Part shown: one piece after another, positions 48,877-57,317 of the stretch
Layout of the letters: each line of letters begins with the position of its first letter
Position numbering within the stretch: the stretch's first letter is position 1
The notes under the pieces: generated by a model
Database searches by the model: none
The model's input: only the letters and a program-made list of their open reading frames with translations
Told to the model about the DNA's origin: nothing
Position numbers and translations under genes: made by a program
Assembly (NCBI RefSeq): GCF_000732945.1
Contig: NZ_CP008944.1
Coordinates: 2,092,767-2,156,766 of the forward strand
Direction of reading: 5' to 3'
Origin: Corynebacterium atypicum
Lineage (GTDB): Bacteria > Actinomycetota > Actinomycetes > Mycobacteriales > Mycobacteriaceae
Length of the DNA stretch: 64,000 nt

Positions 48877-48959
48877 CCGCAGAAACGGCAAGACGGGCAG
48901 GTTCACGCGCCTCAAAGTCGAGGTGATGCGTGATCCTTGCCCGTCTAGCGGTTCTGCGG
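48877..48959 (-). ncRNA. Long 83-nt hairpin in the early leader
   Basis: The transcript folds end to end: CCGCAGAA with TTCTGCGG (8 bp), AGACGGGC with GCCCGTCT (8 bp), AGG with CCT, TCACGC with GCGTGA, and CCTC with GAGG at the tip, interrupted only by small bulges. It lies between the 56-residue gene and the sigma-like gene. It could be an antiterminator, a processing site, or a stable RNA. It has no T-run and is not a tRNA. Confidence 0.5.
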
Positions 48960-49000
48960 ATCGAACTGTTTATGTCGGTATTTAGTTGTGGTTCGGTGGG

Positions 49001-49171
49001 TTATCGATAGTGCGGTTCAGGTGGGGGTCGTCGTTCGTGACGCTGGTGAAAGCCCCCGTAGTCGTCGAACCAGAGCCGGGAGAGGCATCCCTTATGGACG
49101 ATCTCGATCTGCCTACGCTCTAGGTCGACACGGCAAATCGTTTTGCCTCCCGCGTTCTTTACTGTTTCCAT
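49001..49171 (-). CDS. First early gene: 56-residue phage protein
   Basis: Reads METVKNAGGKTICRVDLERR and on to PPPEPHYR. It has a near-ideal ribosome-binding site (AGGAGGT, four bases before ATG) and lies directly downstream of the operator at 49190, so it is the first gene expressed on derepression. It resembles small Gram-positive phage proteins of the form K-TICRVD-E--IVHKGC, of unknown function. Too small for usual gene size limits, hence easy to miss. Confidence 0.75.
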   Translation of the reverse strand: METVKNAGGKTICRVDLERRQIEIVHKGCLSRLWFDDYGGFHQRHERRPPPEPHYR

Positions 49172-49189
49172 AACACCTCCTATTCACTA

Positions 49190-49207
49190 GTTAGCTAAGT
49201 TGCTTAC
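49190..49207. promoter_or_regulatory. Repressor operator at the early promoter
   Basis: GTTAGC, TAAGTT, GCTTAC. It matches the operator at 50319-50336 (read on the other strand) at 16 of 18 positions. It overlaps a possible leftward promoter (TTGTAA, 17 bases, TGAATA) just before the first early gene. Confidence 0.7.
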
Positions 49208-49248
49208 AACATGGGTAAAAAAAGAGAACCCGACTCGTAGTGAATGAA

Positions 49249-49923
49249 TTACGCGGCGAGCTTCAGGTTCTTGATGCGGATTGCGGCAGCCTGCTTAGAA
49301 ACCTCGAAAGTCCCAGCGAGTTCCCGGACGACACGGCGCTTGCGTCGCTCATCCAATGATCGCCAGCCTTCGGGGGCAAGCTCGGTGAATGCCTGCGAGA
49401 ACGGGTCACGGGGCATGAGTAGCGCCGCCCCGAGGTAGTTGGCTTGGAACTCGGCGCGGTCCACCTTGTTGTCGGCGCGAACGCCCTCCGAGGTAGTAGT
49501 GAACGGGCGATACCCTGTTCCTCCCTTGCACTTCATCCGAGGGTCTCGGTAGTAGATATGCCGATGCAGGAGGAGGTGAGCGCACTCGTGAGCAATCGTG
49601 AAACGCAGTCGACTGTCCGGGGAGTCACGCAAGGCATCGTCGTCGATAACGATTGTTCGTTCTGGAAAAACGATGTCAACCCTTGCGCCGGTAGACTCGA
49701 AGACAGGGATGGACAGCTCCTGGAAGATCGACATTCCAAGCACGCTGCCGTCCGACGAAAGCCGCTGATAGTCCAGTGCCGCTCCCAGGTGAAACTCGGC
49801 GAAGCTGTCGACGTCGAGCGGGATAGGCGCTACCAGTTGAGCGCCACCGGCGAATTTCTCGAGCTCCTTCTCTGCGCGAGCCTCGAGTCGCTCCTTGCTG
49901 AGGTATTTGGGGTCAAGGCTCAC
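49249..49923 (-). CDS. immA: ImmA/IrrE-type metallopeptidase
   Basis: 224 residues, zinc protease motif AHECAHLLLH near residue 110, with a later glutamate (DRAEFQANYLGAALLMP) typical of the family. ImmA-type proteases cleave the partner repressor during induction. GTG at 49923 overlaps the repressor stop as GTGA, so the two are made together. The C-terminus has a short helix-turn-helix-like segment (RELAGTFEVSKQAAAIRIKN). Confidence 0.9.
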   Translation of the reverse strand: MSLDPKYLSKERLEARAEKELEKFAGGAQLVAPIPLDVDSFAEFHLGAALDYQRLSSDGSVLGMSIFQELSIPVFESTGARVDIVFPERTIVIDDDALRDSPDSRLRFTIAHECAHLLLHRHIYYRDPRMKCKGGTGYRPFTTTSEGVRADNKVDRAEFQANYLGAALLMPRDPFSQAFTELAPEGWRSLDERRKRRVVRELAGTFEVSKQAAAIRIKNLKLAA

Positions 49924-50297
49924 TGGTCAGCTTCCCCGCCTTCAATGATGTCGATGATGTCCCGCCACTGCTGGTCACTCAGGTCATGTTCTTTCGCCCG
50001 GCGAAGAGCGACGCGAGCCATGTCGGTTTGCATAATGTAGCCCGACAGGTCGGTAGACACCTGGTTCTCGCGAGTCAATGCTGCCAGGTCATACATCCGC
50101 TCCCTCTCGGAGCGGGAGAGTCGCAACGTCTCCGCGATGTCCCCCAGCTTGCCGTCCGGGGCAGCCCGGCGGCCTTTCTCGATGTCACTCAGGTAGGGAG
50201 CGGTCACACCGATGGCGTCCGCGAACTTGCGCATGGTTAAGCCTTGCGCCTTCCTATGTGCTTCCAGGAAGGCACCGAAGTTCTCTGATTCAGTCAT
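49920..50297 (-). CDS. Phage repressor, XRE family
   Basis: 125 residues from the ATG at 50297 (MTESENFGAF), preceded by GAGGAGG. The XRE helix-turn-helix spans about 12-68 (RKAQGLTMRKFADAIGVTAP, YLSDIEKGRRAAP). The C-terminal 50 residues are helical and are the likely target of ImmA. An upstream in-frame start at 50357 lies before the promoter and is rejected. It binds the operators at 50318 and 49190, so it controls both itself and the early operon. Confidence 0.88.
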   Translation of the reverse strand: MTESENFGAFLEAHRKAQGLTMRKFADAIGVTAPYLSDIEKGRRAAPDGKLGDIAETLRLSRSERERMYDLAALTRENQVSTDLSGYIMQTDMARVALRRAKEHDLSDQQWRDIIDIIEGGEADQ

Positions 50298-50317
50298 TGG
50301 AACAGCCTCCTCACGTC

Positions 50318-50357
50318 TGTTAGCAACTAAGCTAACACGTGAAGTAGGTTGGTGCAA
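50318..50357 (-). promoter_or_regulatory. Repressor promoter with palindromic operator
   Basis: Promoter TTGCAC (50352-50357), 17 bases, TAGCTT (50329-50334). The palindrome TGTTAGC-N6-GCTAACA (50318-50337) covers the -10 box, as expected for autoregulation. Confidence 0.7.
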
Positions 50358-50366
50358 GTCTACGGA

Positions 50367-53300
50367 TCAGGAGTCGTCTCGTTGGCTATCCTCGTGCCGG
50401 GGTCGGTTGAGGCGGTCGTGGATGAGCGGGAGCAGGATCGCGTCCACGTCGGCTCGGAAGGCTTTGTCCGACAGGTACTTCATGGAGAAGTCGTGATTTT
50501 GGGTCATCCGCGCCAGCATGACGTCGGGCATCTTCTCGTCGTAGATGATCTTGAACAGGTCGAGCGGGTTATGGGCACGCAGCTGGATCTCGTTGTCTTG
50601 GGCGAGGTCGTCGGCGACCTGTTCGAGCACTTTGTCCATGTTGGTGAACTCGGTGCCCCATCGTTCGTTGAGGGAGTCGAGGATCTTTGAGAGTCGCTCG
50701 CGGTCGTCTTCGGTGGGCATGCTCAGCTTGGGCGAGTTGTTCAACTCACCCACCTGGTCTTGTAGGTCGATGGAGCCCTCGTAGACCGACTGGAGCCGGT
50801 AGTACTGCAAGGTGACCTCATCATCCAGGTGTGGGGCGGGGTCGCCGTCGATGTGGAGCTTGCGGGTCAGCAGTTTCGCGTATGCGGCGAACTTGTGCAG
50901 CTGCTCGTCGTCGAAGCGGATGATGTGGGTCAAGAACTCGTAGTTGCGGTTGAACTTGTTGAACGCCGAGCGCACCTCGACTTTTTCCTCGTCGTCAAGG
51001 GCGTCGAAGCGGCCGACCGCCGGGTCGAGATAGGCGTTGAGCCTGCCAAAGTCGAGGTTGGTCTGCTGCTTCTGCTCTCTGAAGAACACGGTCGCGAACC
51101 CGTCGATCTCCTCGACCTGCCACAGCTGGTAGGAGGCGATCAGGTGGTAGAGGTCGTAGACGATGTTCGGGTCGGTTTCCTCGCTGATCGAGGTCGACAC
51201 GTAGTAGTCCTGGAACGCCGCCTGAATGTCGTCAGCGCTGTTGACGAAGTCCAACACGAACGTGTCTGACTTGCCCGGGCACATCCGGTTGATCCGTGAC
51301 AGAGTCTGCACGGCCTTGACCCCGTGGAGCTTCTTGTCCACATACATGGTCTGCAGCAGGGGCTGGTCGAACCCGGTCTGGTATTTCTCGGCCACCAGCA
51401 GAATCTGGTACTCACCGGTGTCGAACCGGTCTGGCAGCTCGGCTTCGGGGAAGCCGTTGAGTTGTTCCTCGGTGTAGTCATGCCCGTCGTCTTCGACGGT
51501 GCCGGAGAACGCCACCAGCACACCCAGGTCGGTGTAGCCCTTGGCTTTGATGTAGTTGGCGAACGCGAAGTAGTAGCGTACCGCGTGCAACCGGGAGCCG
51601 GTCACCAGCATTGCCTTGGCTTTGCCGCCGATCTTGTGCGCCACGTTGCTGCGGAAGTGCTCGATGATGATCTCGGCCTTCTGCCGCAGATTGTGCGGAT
51701 GCAGGGCTAAGTACTTGCCCAGCGCCTTGTTGGCCTGCTTCTTGGCGTACTCCGGATCGTCAGCGGTGGCCTTACCAACCTTGTAGTACGTCTGGTAGGT
51801 GATGTAGTTCGCCAGCACGTCGAGGATAAACCCCTCCTCGATCGCCTGCTTCATCGAATACACATGGAACGGGCGCGGCGCGCCACCAGGCGTCGGAGTG
51901 CCGAAAATCTCCAGAGTCTTCTGCTTCGGGGTGGCCGTGAACGCGAAGAACGACAGATTCGGCTGACAACCGTGGGTAGCCATGTCGGCGGCGATCTGCT
52001 CGTCAACCTCCAACTGTTCGGTCTCCACCTGAGCCTCAGCCTTCGCATACCGATCCAGCAACTCGGCCTCAGACTCCTGACCCGCTTGGGCAGTGTCAGC
52101 CAGCACCTGCTTGAGCCGCTCAGATGCCTGCCCGGTCTGCGACGAGTGCGCCTCATCCACAATCACCGCGAACCGCTTCCCGACCGTCACAATGTTGGAC
52201 ACGTCAACGAACGGAAACTTCTGCAACGTCGAAATGATGATCCGAGCACCCCGACCCAGCGCATCAGTGAGCTGACGGGCGTTCTTGTCCACCTTCACCA
52301 CCACACCGGCGGTGTGATCCATCGAAAACACCGTGTCCTGGAGTTGCTTGTCCAACACCCTCCGGTCAGTGATCACAATGATCGAATCAAACACCACCCG
52401 CTGCTCGTCATCATGCAGGTTTGACAGGTGGTGAGCCAGCCACGCGATCGTGTTCGACTTGCCCGAGCCCGCCGAATGCTGCACCAAATAGTTATGACCA
52501 GCGCCGTTCGCCTTCGCGTCCGCGATGAGTTTACGCACCGCATCGAGCTGGTGGAAGCGCGGAAAGATCACCTTGTCTTTCGACTTCGCCGAACGCCCCT
52601 CGGGAGTCTTGCCGGGCACGAACTGCACAAACCGGTGCAAAATATCAAGCAGTGAATCCTTCGCCAGCACCTGCTCCCACAAATACGAGGTCTTGAACTT
52701 CCCCTCCACCGGAGGATTACCAGCACCATTCTGGAAACCTCTGTTGAACGGCAGGAACACCGTATCTTGACCGGCCAGCTTCGTCGTCATCCACACCTCA
52801 TCGGTGTCAACCGCGAAATGCACCACCGCACGCCGATTCAACCCAAACAACGGCTCCGAGGCCGGGCGATCCCGCTTGTACTGGGCGATCGCGTTCCGGT
52901 AGGTCTGCCCCGTCAGCGGGTTCTTCAACTCGAGCGTCGCCACCGGGATGCCGTTCACCAACAGCACCGTGTCAACCGAGTTCTCACTGCGCGTTGAATA
53001 CCGCAGCTGGCGCACGATGCTCATCTCGTTCGCCCAATACTTCTCAGCAAGCACCTCGTTCAAGTCAGTGCCGGGAGCAAAATACACCAGCTTGAACCGA
53101 GCACCCACATCCTCAACGCCACGGCGCAACACATCGATCACACCACGCTGATCAAGCTGCGCAGCGACACGCTTCAGAAACTTCTGCTCCGCGTTACCCC
53201 GGTAACTGCGCTCCAACTTCGCCCACTGATCAGGCTGAGTAACCTTCACAAACCGGATCAGATCCGCAGGATACAGACACAGCTCACGATCAAAACCCTG

Positions 53301-53393
53301 CGGGTCACGCGACTCAAAGCGGTCAAACTCCGCGCCCCGGGCAGTCAGCCAGTACTCGATCTCCGACTCAAACCGCCGCTCCGACGTATCCAT
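50367..53393 (-). CDS. hsdR: Type I restriction enzyme, HsdR
   Basis: 1008 residues. N-terminal nuclease with VATLELKNPLTG (E-x-K). Translocase: Walker A HSAGSGKSNTIAW (about 310), motif II VIVDEAHSS, motif III FFAFTATPKQKTL, motif VI QTLSRINRMCPGK. Complete and in frame. I prefer ATG at 53393, seven bases after GAGGAGG, to the GTG one codon upstream. It overlaps hsdS. HsdR moves DNA and cuts unmodified DNA at a distance, when bound to M2S. Confidence 0.94.
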   Translation of the reverse strand: MDTSERRFESEIEYWLTARGAEFDRFESRDPQGFDRELCLYPADLIRFVKVTQPDQWAKLERSYRGNAEQKFLKRVAAQLDQRGVIDVLRRGVEDVGARFKLVYFAPGTDLNEVLAEKYWANEMSIVRQLRYSTRSENSVDTVLLVNGIPVATLELKNPLTGQTYRNAIAQYKRDRPASEPLFGLNRRAVVHFAVDTDEVWMTTKLAGQDTVFLPFNRGFQNGAGNPPVEGKFKTSYLWEQVLAKDSLLDILHRFVQFVPGKTPEGRSAKSKDKVIFPRFHQLDAVRKLIADAKANGAGHNYLVQHSAGSGKSNTIAWLAHHLSNLHDDEQRVVFDSIIVITDRRVLDKQLQDTVFSMDHTAGVVVKVDKNARQLTDALGRGARIIISTLQKFPFVDVSNIVTVGKRFAVIVDEAHSSQTGQASERLKQVLADTAQAGQESEAELLDRYAKAEAQVETEQLEVDEQIAADMATHGCQPNLSFFAFTATPKQKTLEIFGTPTPGGAPRPFHVYSMKQAIEEGFILDVLANYITYQTYYKVGKATADDPEYAKKQANKALGKYLALHPHNLRQKAEIIIEHFRSNVAHKIGGKAKAMLVTGSRLHAVRYYFAFANYIKAKGYTDLGVLVAFSGTVEDDGHDYTEEQLNGFPEAELPDRFDTGEYQILLVAEKYQTGFDQPLLQTMYVDKKLHGVKAVQTLSRINRMCPGKSDTFVLDFVNSADDIQAAFQDYYVSTSISEETDPNIVYDLYHLIASYQLWQVEEIDGFATVFFREQKQQTNLDFGRLNAYLDPAVGRFDALDDEEKVEVRSAFNKFNRNYEFLTHIIRFDDEQLHKFAAYAKLLTRKLHIDGDPAPHLDDEVTLQYYRLQSVYEGSIDLQDQVGELNNSPKLSMPTEDDRERLSKILDSLNERWGTEFTNMDKVLEQVADDLAQDNEIQLRAHNPLDLFKIIYDEKMPDVMLARMTQNHDFSMKYLSDKAFRADVDAILLPLIHDRLNRPRHEDSQRDDS

Positions 53394-54586
53394 CACGCAG
53401 CCTCCTCACTAACCCGAACCTTGCCCGTCACCACATCATTAATAACCTGCTTGCGATAAGCACCCAACAACTCCATCTGGCGGTCAATATCGCCAATCAA
53501 GCCGTCAATTTCTGCTGTCTTCGAATCGAGGAAATCTGCGATTTCTTCCTGCTCGCGAAGCGGCGGAAGAAGTGTTGGCAGTTTCCTTAGTTCTGAATAG
53601 TTCAACGACTGCCGCACGCCAGATCCAAGCCCGTAGAAAATCTTCTTTAGATCGTAAGCGCGCATCATCCATCCAAGGAATCGCGGATCTATCTGAGCCC
53701 CGGGAATAAGCCCAATGTATGCTCCTGTGATGATTCCACGTTCACTAACGTAACCACTGCGCAGGCTTCTCTTGTCATTTTGCAGATCGGTCATGCGTAG
53801 AACTACATACCCAGGATTAACGATTTGATAAGTATCAAACGAAGCTGACAACAGCCCAAAAGCCAGATTAATATCCTTGCGAATGATCGAACCGTAGCTA
53901 AGGCTCAGGAGATTACTCTCCGAAAGATCCTTGTTCTTCGTTTTGTTCTCATCGGTCATATTTGAAAGCGTCTGGATCTGCCACGCTTCTGGGATCTCGC
54001 CGATCCACTGCAACCCACTTTCTTTCATGGGGGCTTCGGGGTCGAGTCCCTTCGTGACGGTGTGGGCGATCAACTCACGCTTGTAACGCTCCAACAACTC
54101 CCGCTGGCGCCTGAGCTTCTCGACCACCACGTCAATCTCAGCAGTCTTCGCATCCAAGAACGCAGCCATCCGTTCCTGTACTTCAATGTGCGACGGTATG
54201 GAAATTCGAACCTTCTCGATAACGCTGGCTGATATTCCCGGCTGTGCAGCCGCCTGAGAATATTGATTTAGATTCATTTGGATTAGCAGATAATACAAAT
54301 ACCTTGGGAGAACAAGACCGGAGATCGAGGCGATAAGTGCATGCTCGGATGCATATGCGGGTTGTGCAACAAAGTGCACGTTTCCGGCCAGTGCTCCCTG
54401 CCGACCCACTAGAAGGTTAGTTCCTTCAATATTCGATGTCTCGGTGTACCCTCTTATTCCGTTACCTCCAAATACTGGATAGGTTCCCGTTTCGTGGATC
54501 TCTTCTCCTCGAATAGATCCACCGGAACGGAATCTGGCTAGTCGCTTAAGCGGGATTTCCAAACTTCCACCTGGGTAACTGTCCAT
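53393..54586 (-). CDS. hsdS: Type I specificity subunit, HsdS
   Basis: 397 residues with two target recognition domains, each followed by a conserved helical spacer: AFLDAKTAEIDVVVEKLRRQ (about 145-165) and DFLDSKTAEIDGLIGDIDRQ (about 355). The lower GC of the variable domains compared with the spacers suggests exchange of recognition domains. Start abuts the hsdM stop. It decides the bipartite target, which cannot be read. Confidence 0.93.
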   Translation of the reverse strand: MDSYPGGSLEIPLKRLARFRSGGSIRGEEIHETGTYPVFGGNGIRGYTETSNIEGTNLLVGRQGALAGNVHFVAQPAYASEHALIASISGLVLPRYLYYLLIQMNLNQYSQAAAQPGISASVIEKVRISIPSHIEVQERMAAFLDAKTAEIDVVVEKLRRQRELLERYKRELIAHTVTKGLDPEAPMKESGLQWIGEIPEAWQIQTLSNMTDENKTKNKDLSESNLLSLSYGSIIRKDINLAFGLLSASFDTYQIVNPGYVVLRMTDLQNDKRSLRSGYVSERGIITGAYIGLIPGAQIDPRFLGWMMRAYDLKKIFYGLGSGVRQSLNYSELRKLPTLLPPLREQEEIADFLDSKTAEIDGLIGDIDRQMELLGAYRKQVINDVVTGKVRVSEEAA

Positions 54587-56635
54587 CTATACCGCCTGCT
54601 CACTGAATAGTTTGGCGATGGAGGCTTGGATGTGGGCTCCAAGGCTTTGGATTTCGGCGAGGGTTTTGGTTGGGTCGCCGAGTTCTTCGTATTGGTAGAA
54701 GTAGCGGGTGAAGGGGATCTCGTAGCCGATCTTGGTCTTGTCGGGGTCGACGTAGGCGTCGGCCGCGTAGGGGATGACTTCGCGCTGGATGTAGGCGTCG
54801 ATGTCTTCAGCGAGTGGGATCTGCTCGGTGTCGCGCAGCGCAGGGTCAGGTTCCGGGTTGCCCTTGGTGTCGCGGCAGATGTCTGCAGTCGGGTCAGTTT
54901 CACCCAGAGCCACCACGATCGCTTTCAACAGCGGGGCGCGCACCGTCAAACCATGCTCTTTGAAAGAGGCTTTGAGGACCTTCGTGAATTCGTCTCGGTT
55001 CTTCCACACCCGCTGGTCGCCGAGAGTTTCGATGGCGTCGACGATCGCTCGTTGGGTCTTCTTGCCGCCCTCGATCTCTTGGGTGCGGGCGGCTTCGCTA
55101 CGCTTCTTCGAGGTGGCCAGATTCTTGAACGGGGTCCGCTCCCAGACTCGCTCGACGCGCTCAGGTGTGGCGGTGAAGTTCAAACGTAGCGGGCGTTCCA
55201 CCGTGACTTCATGGAAGCCGAACTCGCGGGTGTCGAAAATCTTGGAGTGCTCACCCTCGGTGAAGTCGCCGTAGATGCGCGCGATCTGGGCAATGTTGTC
55301 AGCGGTGAGGTATTTGCGTTTTTCGCCGAGCGGTTTGCGCATCCTGGCAAAGAACTTGGTGGCGTCGATCAGTTGCACCTTGTTCTTGCGGATCGATGCC
55401 TTCCGGTTGGAGAGCACCCAGATGTAGGTAAGGATGCCGGTGTTGTAGAACATCTGGTCAGGCAGGGCGACGATGGTCTCAAGCCAGTCGTTTTCAAGAA
55501 TCCAGCGACGAATGTTCGACTCGCCCGACCCTGCCGCGCCGGTAAACAGGGGCGAGCCGTTGAACACGATCCCGATCCGAGTGCCCGGCGCGTTCTGCGT
55601 ATCAGCCGGATCGTAAGACTTCATCTTCGAGATCATGTGCTGCAAGAACAGGAACGACCCATCAGAGATTCGGGGCAGGCCAGCGCCGAAGCGCCCCTTC
55701 CACCCCCGCTTCTCGGCCTCGTCCTTGATCGGGCCTGCGTACTTCTTCCATTCCACGCCGAAGGGTGGGTTGCACAGCATGTAGTTGAACGTCCGACCCG
55801 CTGTTCTGTCAGCGGTCAGCGAGTTGCCGAAGTAGATTCGGTCGGCGTCATCGCCCTTGATGAGAATGTCGGACTTTGCCACCGCGTAGGATTGCGGGTT
55901 GAGCTCCTGCCCGTACACTTCGATGCGCGCGTCGTCGTTGAGGACCCGGGCTCGTTCGATCGCTTCGGAGAGCATGCCACCGGTGCCAACTCCCGGGTCA
56001 TACAGCGACGCCATGAACCCGGGCGCGCATATGGCATCCATGTCCGGGTCGAACAGCACCTCGACCATGAGCTGGATGACTTCACGTGGGGTGAAGTGCT
56101 CACCGGCGGTCTCGTTGGACAGCTCGTTGAATCGCCGGATCAGTTCTTCAAAGATCGACCCCATGTCTTCGTTGGAGACCGCTGCAGGTAAGAAGTCCAC
56201 CGCAGGGTCAGTGAAAGCATCGACGATCTGGTAGAGCAGATCGGAGCGGTCGAGACGGTCAATCACGGTATAGAAGTCGTAGGACTTCATCACGTCGCGG
56301 GCGTTCCGCGAAAAGCCCTCCACGTAGGAGCGCAGGTTACCTTCCAGGTTGTCAGGATCGTTCTTGAGCGTGTGCAGCGTGAACCTGGAGGTGTTCCAGA
56401 ACGGGTAGCCCGTAGCTCTCGCGTATTGGATGCGCTTGACCTCAGCCGGGACACCCTTCTGGTCACGAATCTGGGCAACTTTGTCCTTCGTACTCACGAG
56501 AACCGAATCGAGACGGGTAAGCACCGTGAACGGCAAGATCACGTCCCCGTACTCGTGCTCCTTGTAGTCACCGCGCAGCAGGTTCGCAATCTTCCAAATG
56601 AAGCTGACATAGTTCGTTGTTTTCTCAGTGCCCAT
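54587..56635 (-). CDS. hsdM: Type I methyltransferase, HsdM
   Basis: 682 residues. Motif EHFTPREVIQLM, motif I YDPGVGTGGMLSEA (about 215), motif IV CNPPFGVEW (about 285). The C-terminal 190 residues go beyond the core and match a longer HsdM subfamily. I chose ATG at 56635 (MGTEKTTNYV), with GGAG nine bases upstream; ATG at 56650 is also possible. It overlaps the Phd-like gene by 11 bases, so restriction is coupled to the antitoxin. Confidence 0.93.
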   Translation of the reverse strand: MGTEKTTNYVSFIWKIANLLRGDYKEHEYGDVILPFTVLTRLDSVLVSTKDKVAQIRDQKGVPAEVKRIQYARATGYPFWNTSRFTLHTLKNDPDNLEGNLRSYVEGFSRNARDVMKSYDFYTVIDRLDRSDLLYQIVDAFTDPAVDFLPAAVSNEDMGSIFEELIRRFNELSNETAGEHFTPREVIQLMVEVLFDPDMDAICAPGFMASLYDPGVGTGGMLSEAIERARVLNDDARIEVYGQELNPQSYAVAKSDILIKGDDADRIYFGNSLTADRTAGRTFNYMLCNPPFGVEWKKYAGPIKDEAEKRGWKGRFGAGLPRISDGSFLFLQHMISKMKSYDPADTQNAPGTRIGIVFNGSPLFTGAAGSGESNIRRWILENDWLETIVALPDQMFYNTGILTYIWVLSNRKASIRKNKVQLIDATKFFARMRKPLGEKRKYLTADNIAQIARIYGDFTEGEHSKIFDTREFGFHEVTVERPLRLNFTATPERVERVWERTPFKNLATSKKRSEAARTQEIEGGKKTQRAIVDAIETLGDQRVWKNRDEFTKVLKASFKEHGLTVRAPLLKAIVVALGETDPTADICRDTKGNPEPDPALRDTEQIPLAEDIDAYIQREVIPYAADAYVDPDKTKIGYEIPFTRYFYQYEELGDPTKTLAEIQSLGAHIQASIAKLFSEQAV

Positions 56636-56834
56636 TCGGGTCAACTCCATCTTCCATCAATCGCTCGTAACGCTCATGCGACATGACCACCACGAGAGGC
56701 TTTCCGTAACGCAACACGTAGGCCACATCGTCACCATCAGCCACTTCCTTGAGCAGCTTCGATGCCTGACCACGTCCAAGGTCGCCAATGTTGATGTGCT
56801 TCATCGACTTCTTCGCCGTACGCTTCCGCACCAT
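56625..56834 (-). CDS. Phd/YefM-type antitoxin-like protein heading the hsd operon
   Basis: 69 residues, KHINIGDLGRGQASKLLKEV then LRYGKPLVVVMSHERYERLM, the Phd/YefM fold pattern. AAGGA lies four bases before the chosen ATG (56834); a start at 56849 is possible. No toxin gene follows: the next gene is hsdM, with an 11-base overlap. It may act as a transcriptional regulator of the restriction genes, delaying restriction after entry. It could bind the inverted repeat at 56884-56935. Confidence 0.78.
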   Translation of the reverse strand: MVRKRTAKKSMKHINIGDLGRGQASKLLKEVADGDDVAYVLRYGKPLVVVMSHERYERLMEDGVDPNGH

Positions 56835-56883
56835 CGTATCCTTCACCACGAGTTACCGCCAACGCCTCATTTTCCCATAAATG

Positions 56884-56935
56884 CATGCAAAATATCGTCA
56901 CAACATGCGCGAGATACTACATGTACTTTTGCATG
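56884..56935. repeat. Inverted repeat at the hsd operon promoter
   Basis: CATGCAAAA (56884-56892) and TTTTGCATG (56927-56935) are perfect inverted copies, 34 bases apart. The inner copy overlaps a possible leftward promoter (TTGTGA, 17 bases, TTATGG). Probably the operator of the Phd-like protein. Confidence 0.5.
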
Positions 56936-57211
56936 TGGTTCTTCGTGAAGATGGAGACATGTGCGCGAGCCAGAACGCCCCACAAGGTCGAAGGTGGGCA
57001 CGGTCTTATCAATCACAATTGAGGGCACGCCCCCTCGCCAGATATCCGCTAACGCAAGCCCACCAGCAGACCCCCTCAACCAGAAACGTGCACCACTCCA
57101 ACGGGAAGATCGGGGACGAGCACCCGATTACTGAACCTCCAGCACACCAGCGAACAGCCCCAGAAACAACAAAATCCCTGGTCAAAAGGGGTTCAGGAAC
57201 TCACGCGGTTT
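56936..57211. other. Non-coding end of the prophage
   Basis: No supported gene. Open frames on both strands here are rich in Arg, Pro and His, lack ribosome-binding sites and look random. The stretch lies between the hsd promoter and attR. Confidence 0.5.
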
Positions 57212-57261
57212 TTATCATTTTCGACGTCTTTGTTTCCATTTTTATGTCTTTTGCGGCTCCA
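57212..57261. other. attR: phage arm plus core
   Basis: TTATCATTTTCGACGTC at 57212-57228 is the exact inverted copy of the arm at attL; the core CGGCTCCA is at 57254-57261. Bases after 57261 are host DNA, as shown by the tRNA terminator that follows. Confidence 0.65.
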
Positions 57262-57290
57262 TAGCTAGGCCGACAATCGACCACCGTCCG

Positions 57291-57317
57291 CGGGCCCTAC
57301 CGGTTTGGCAGGGCCCG
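57291..57317 (+). terminator. Original terminator of tRNA-Gly
   Basis: CGGGCCCT, 11 bases, AGGGCCCG, then TTTGCG. Thirty bases beyond the attR core, where the terminator of tRNA-Gly would be expected in the uninfected chromosome. Confidence 0.75.

Larger units (their letters stand above)
9171..57253. mobile_element. Prophage of about 48 kb, siphovirus type, in tRNA-Gly
   Basis: Bounded by the 8-bp repeat CGGCTCCA (end of tRNA-Gly and 57254-57261). It contains complete integration, lysis, tail, head, packaging, modification, replication, immunity and restriction modules, nearly all on the minus strand. Head and tail genes follow the order large terminase, portal, protease, capsid, connectors, tail tube, chaperones, tape measure, distal tail, fibre, holin, amidase. 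No structural gene is missing, so it may be inducible. The early module resembles that of many Gram-positive temperate phages. Exact ends depend on where within CGGCTCCA the recombinase crosses over. Confidence 0.92.

Noticed and set aside
56881..57264. 127-codon plus-strand frame across attR
   Set aside because: Random-looking, crosses the attachment site, no ribosome-binding site.
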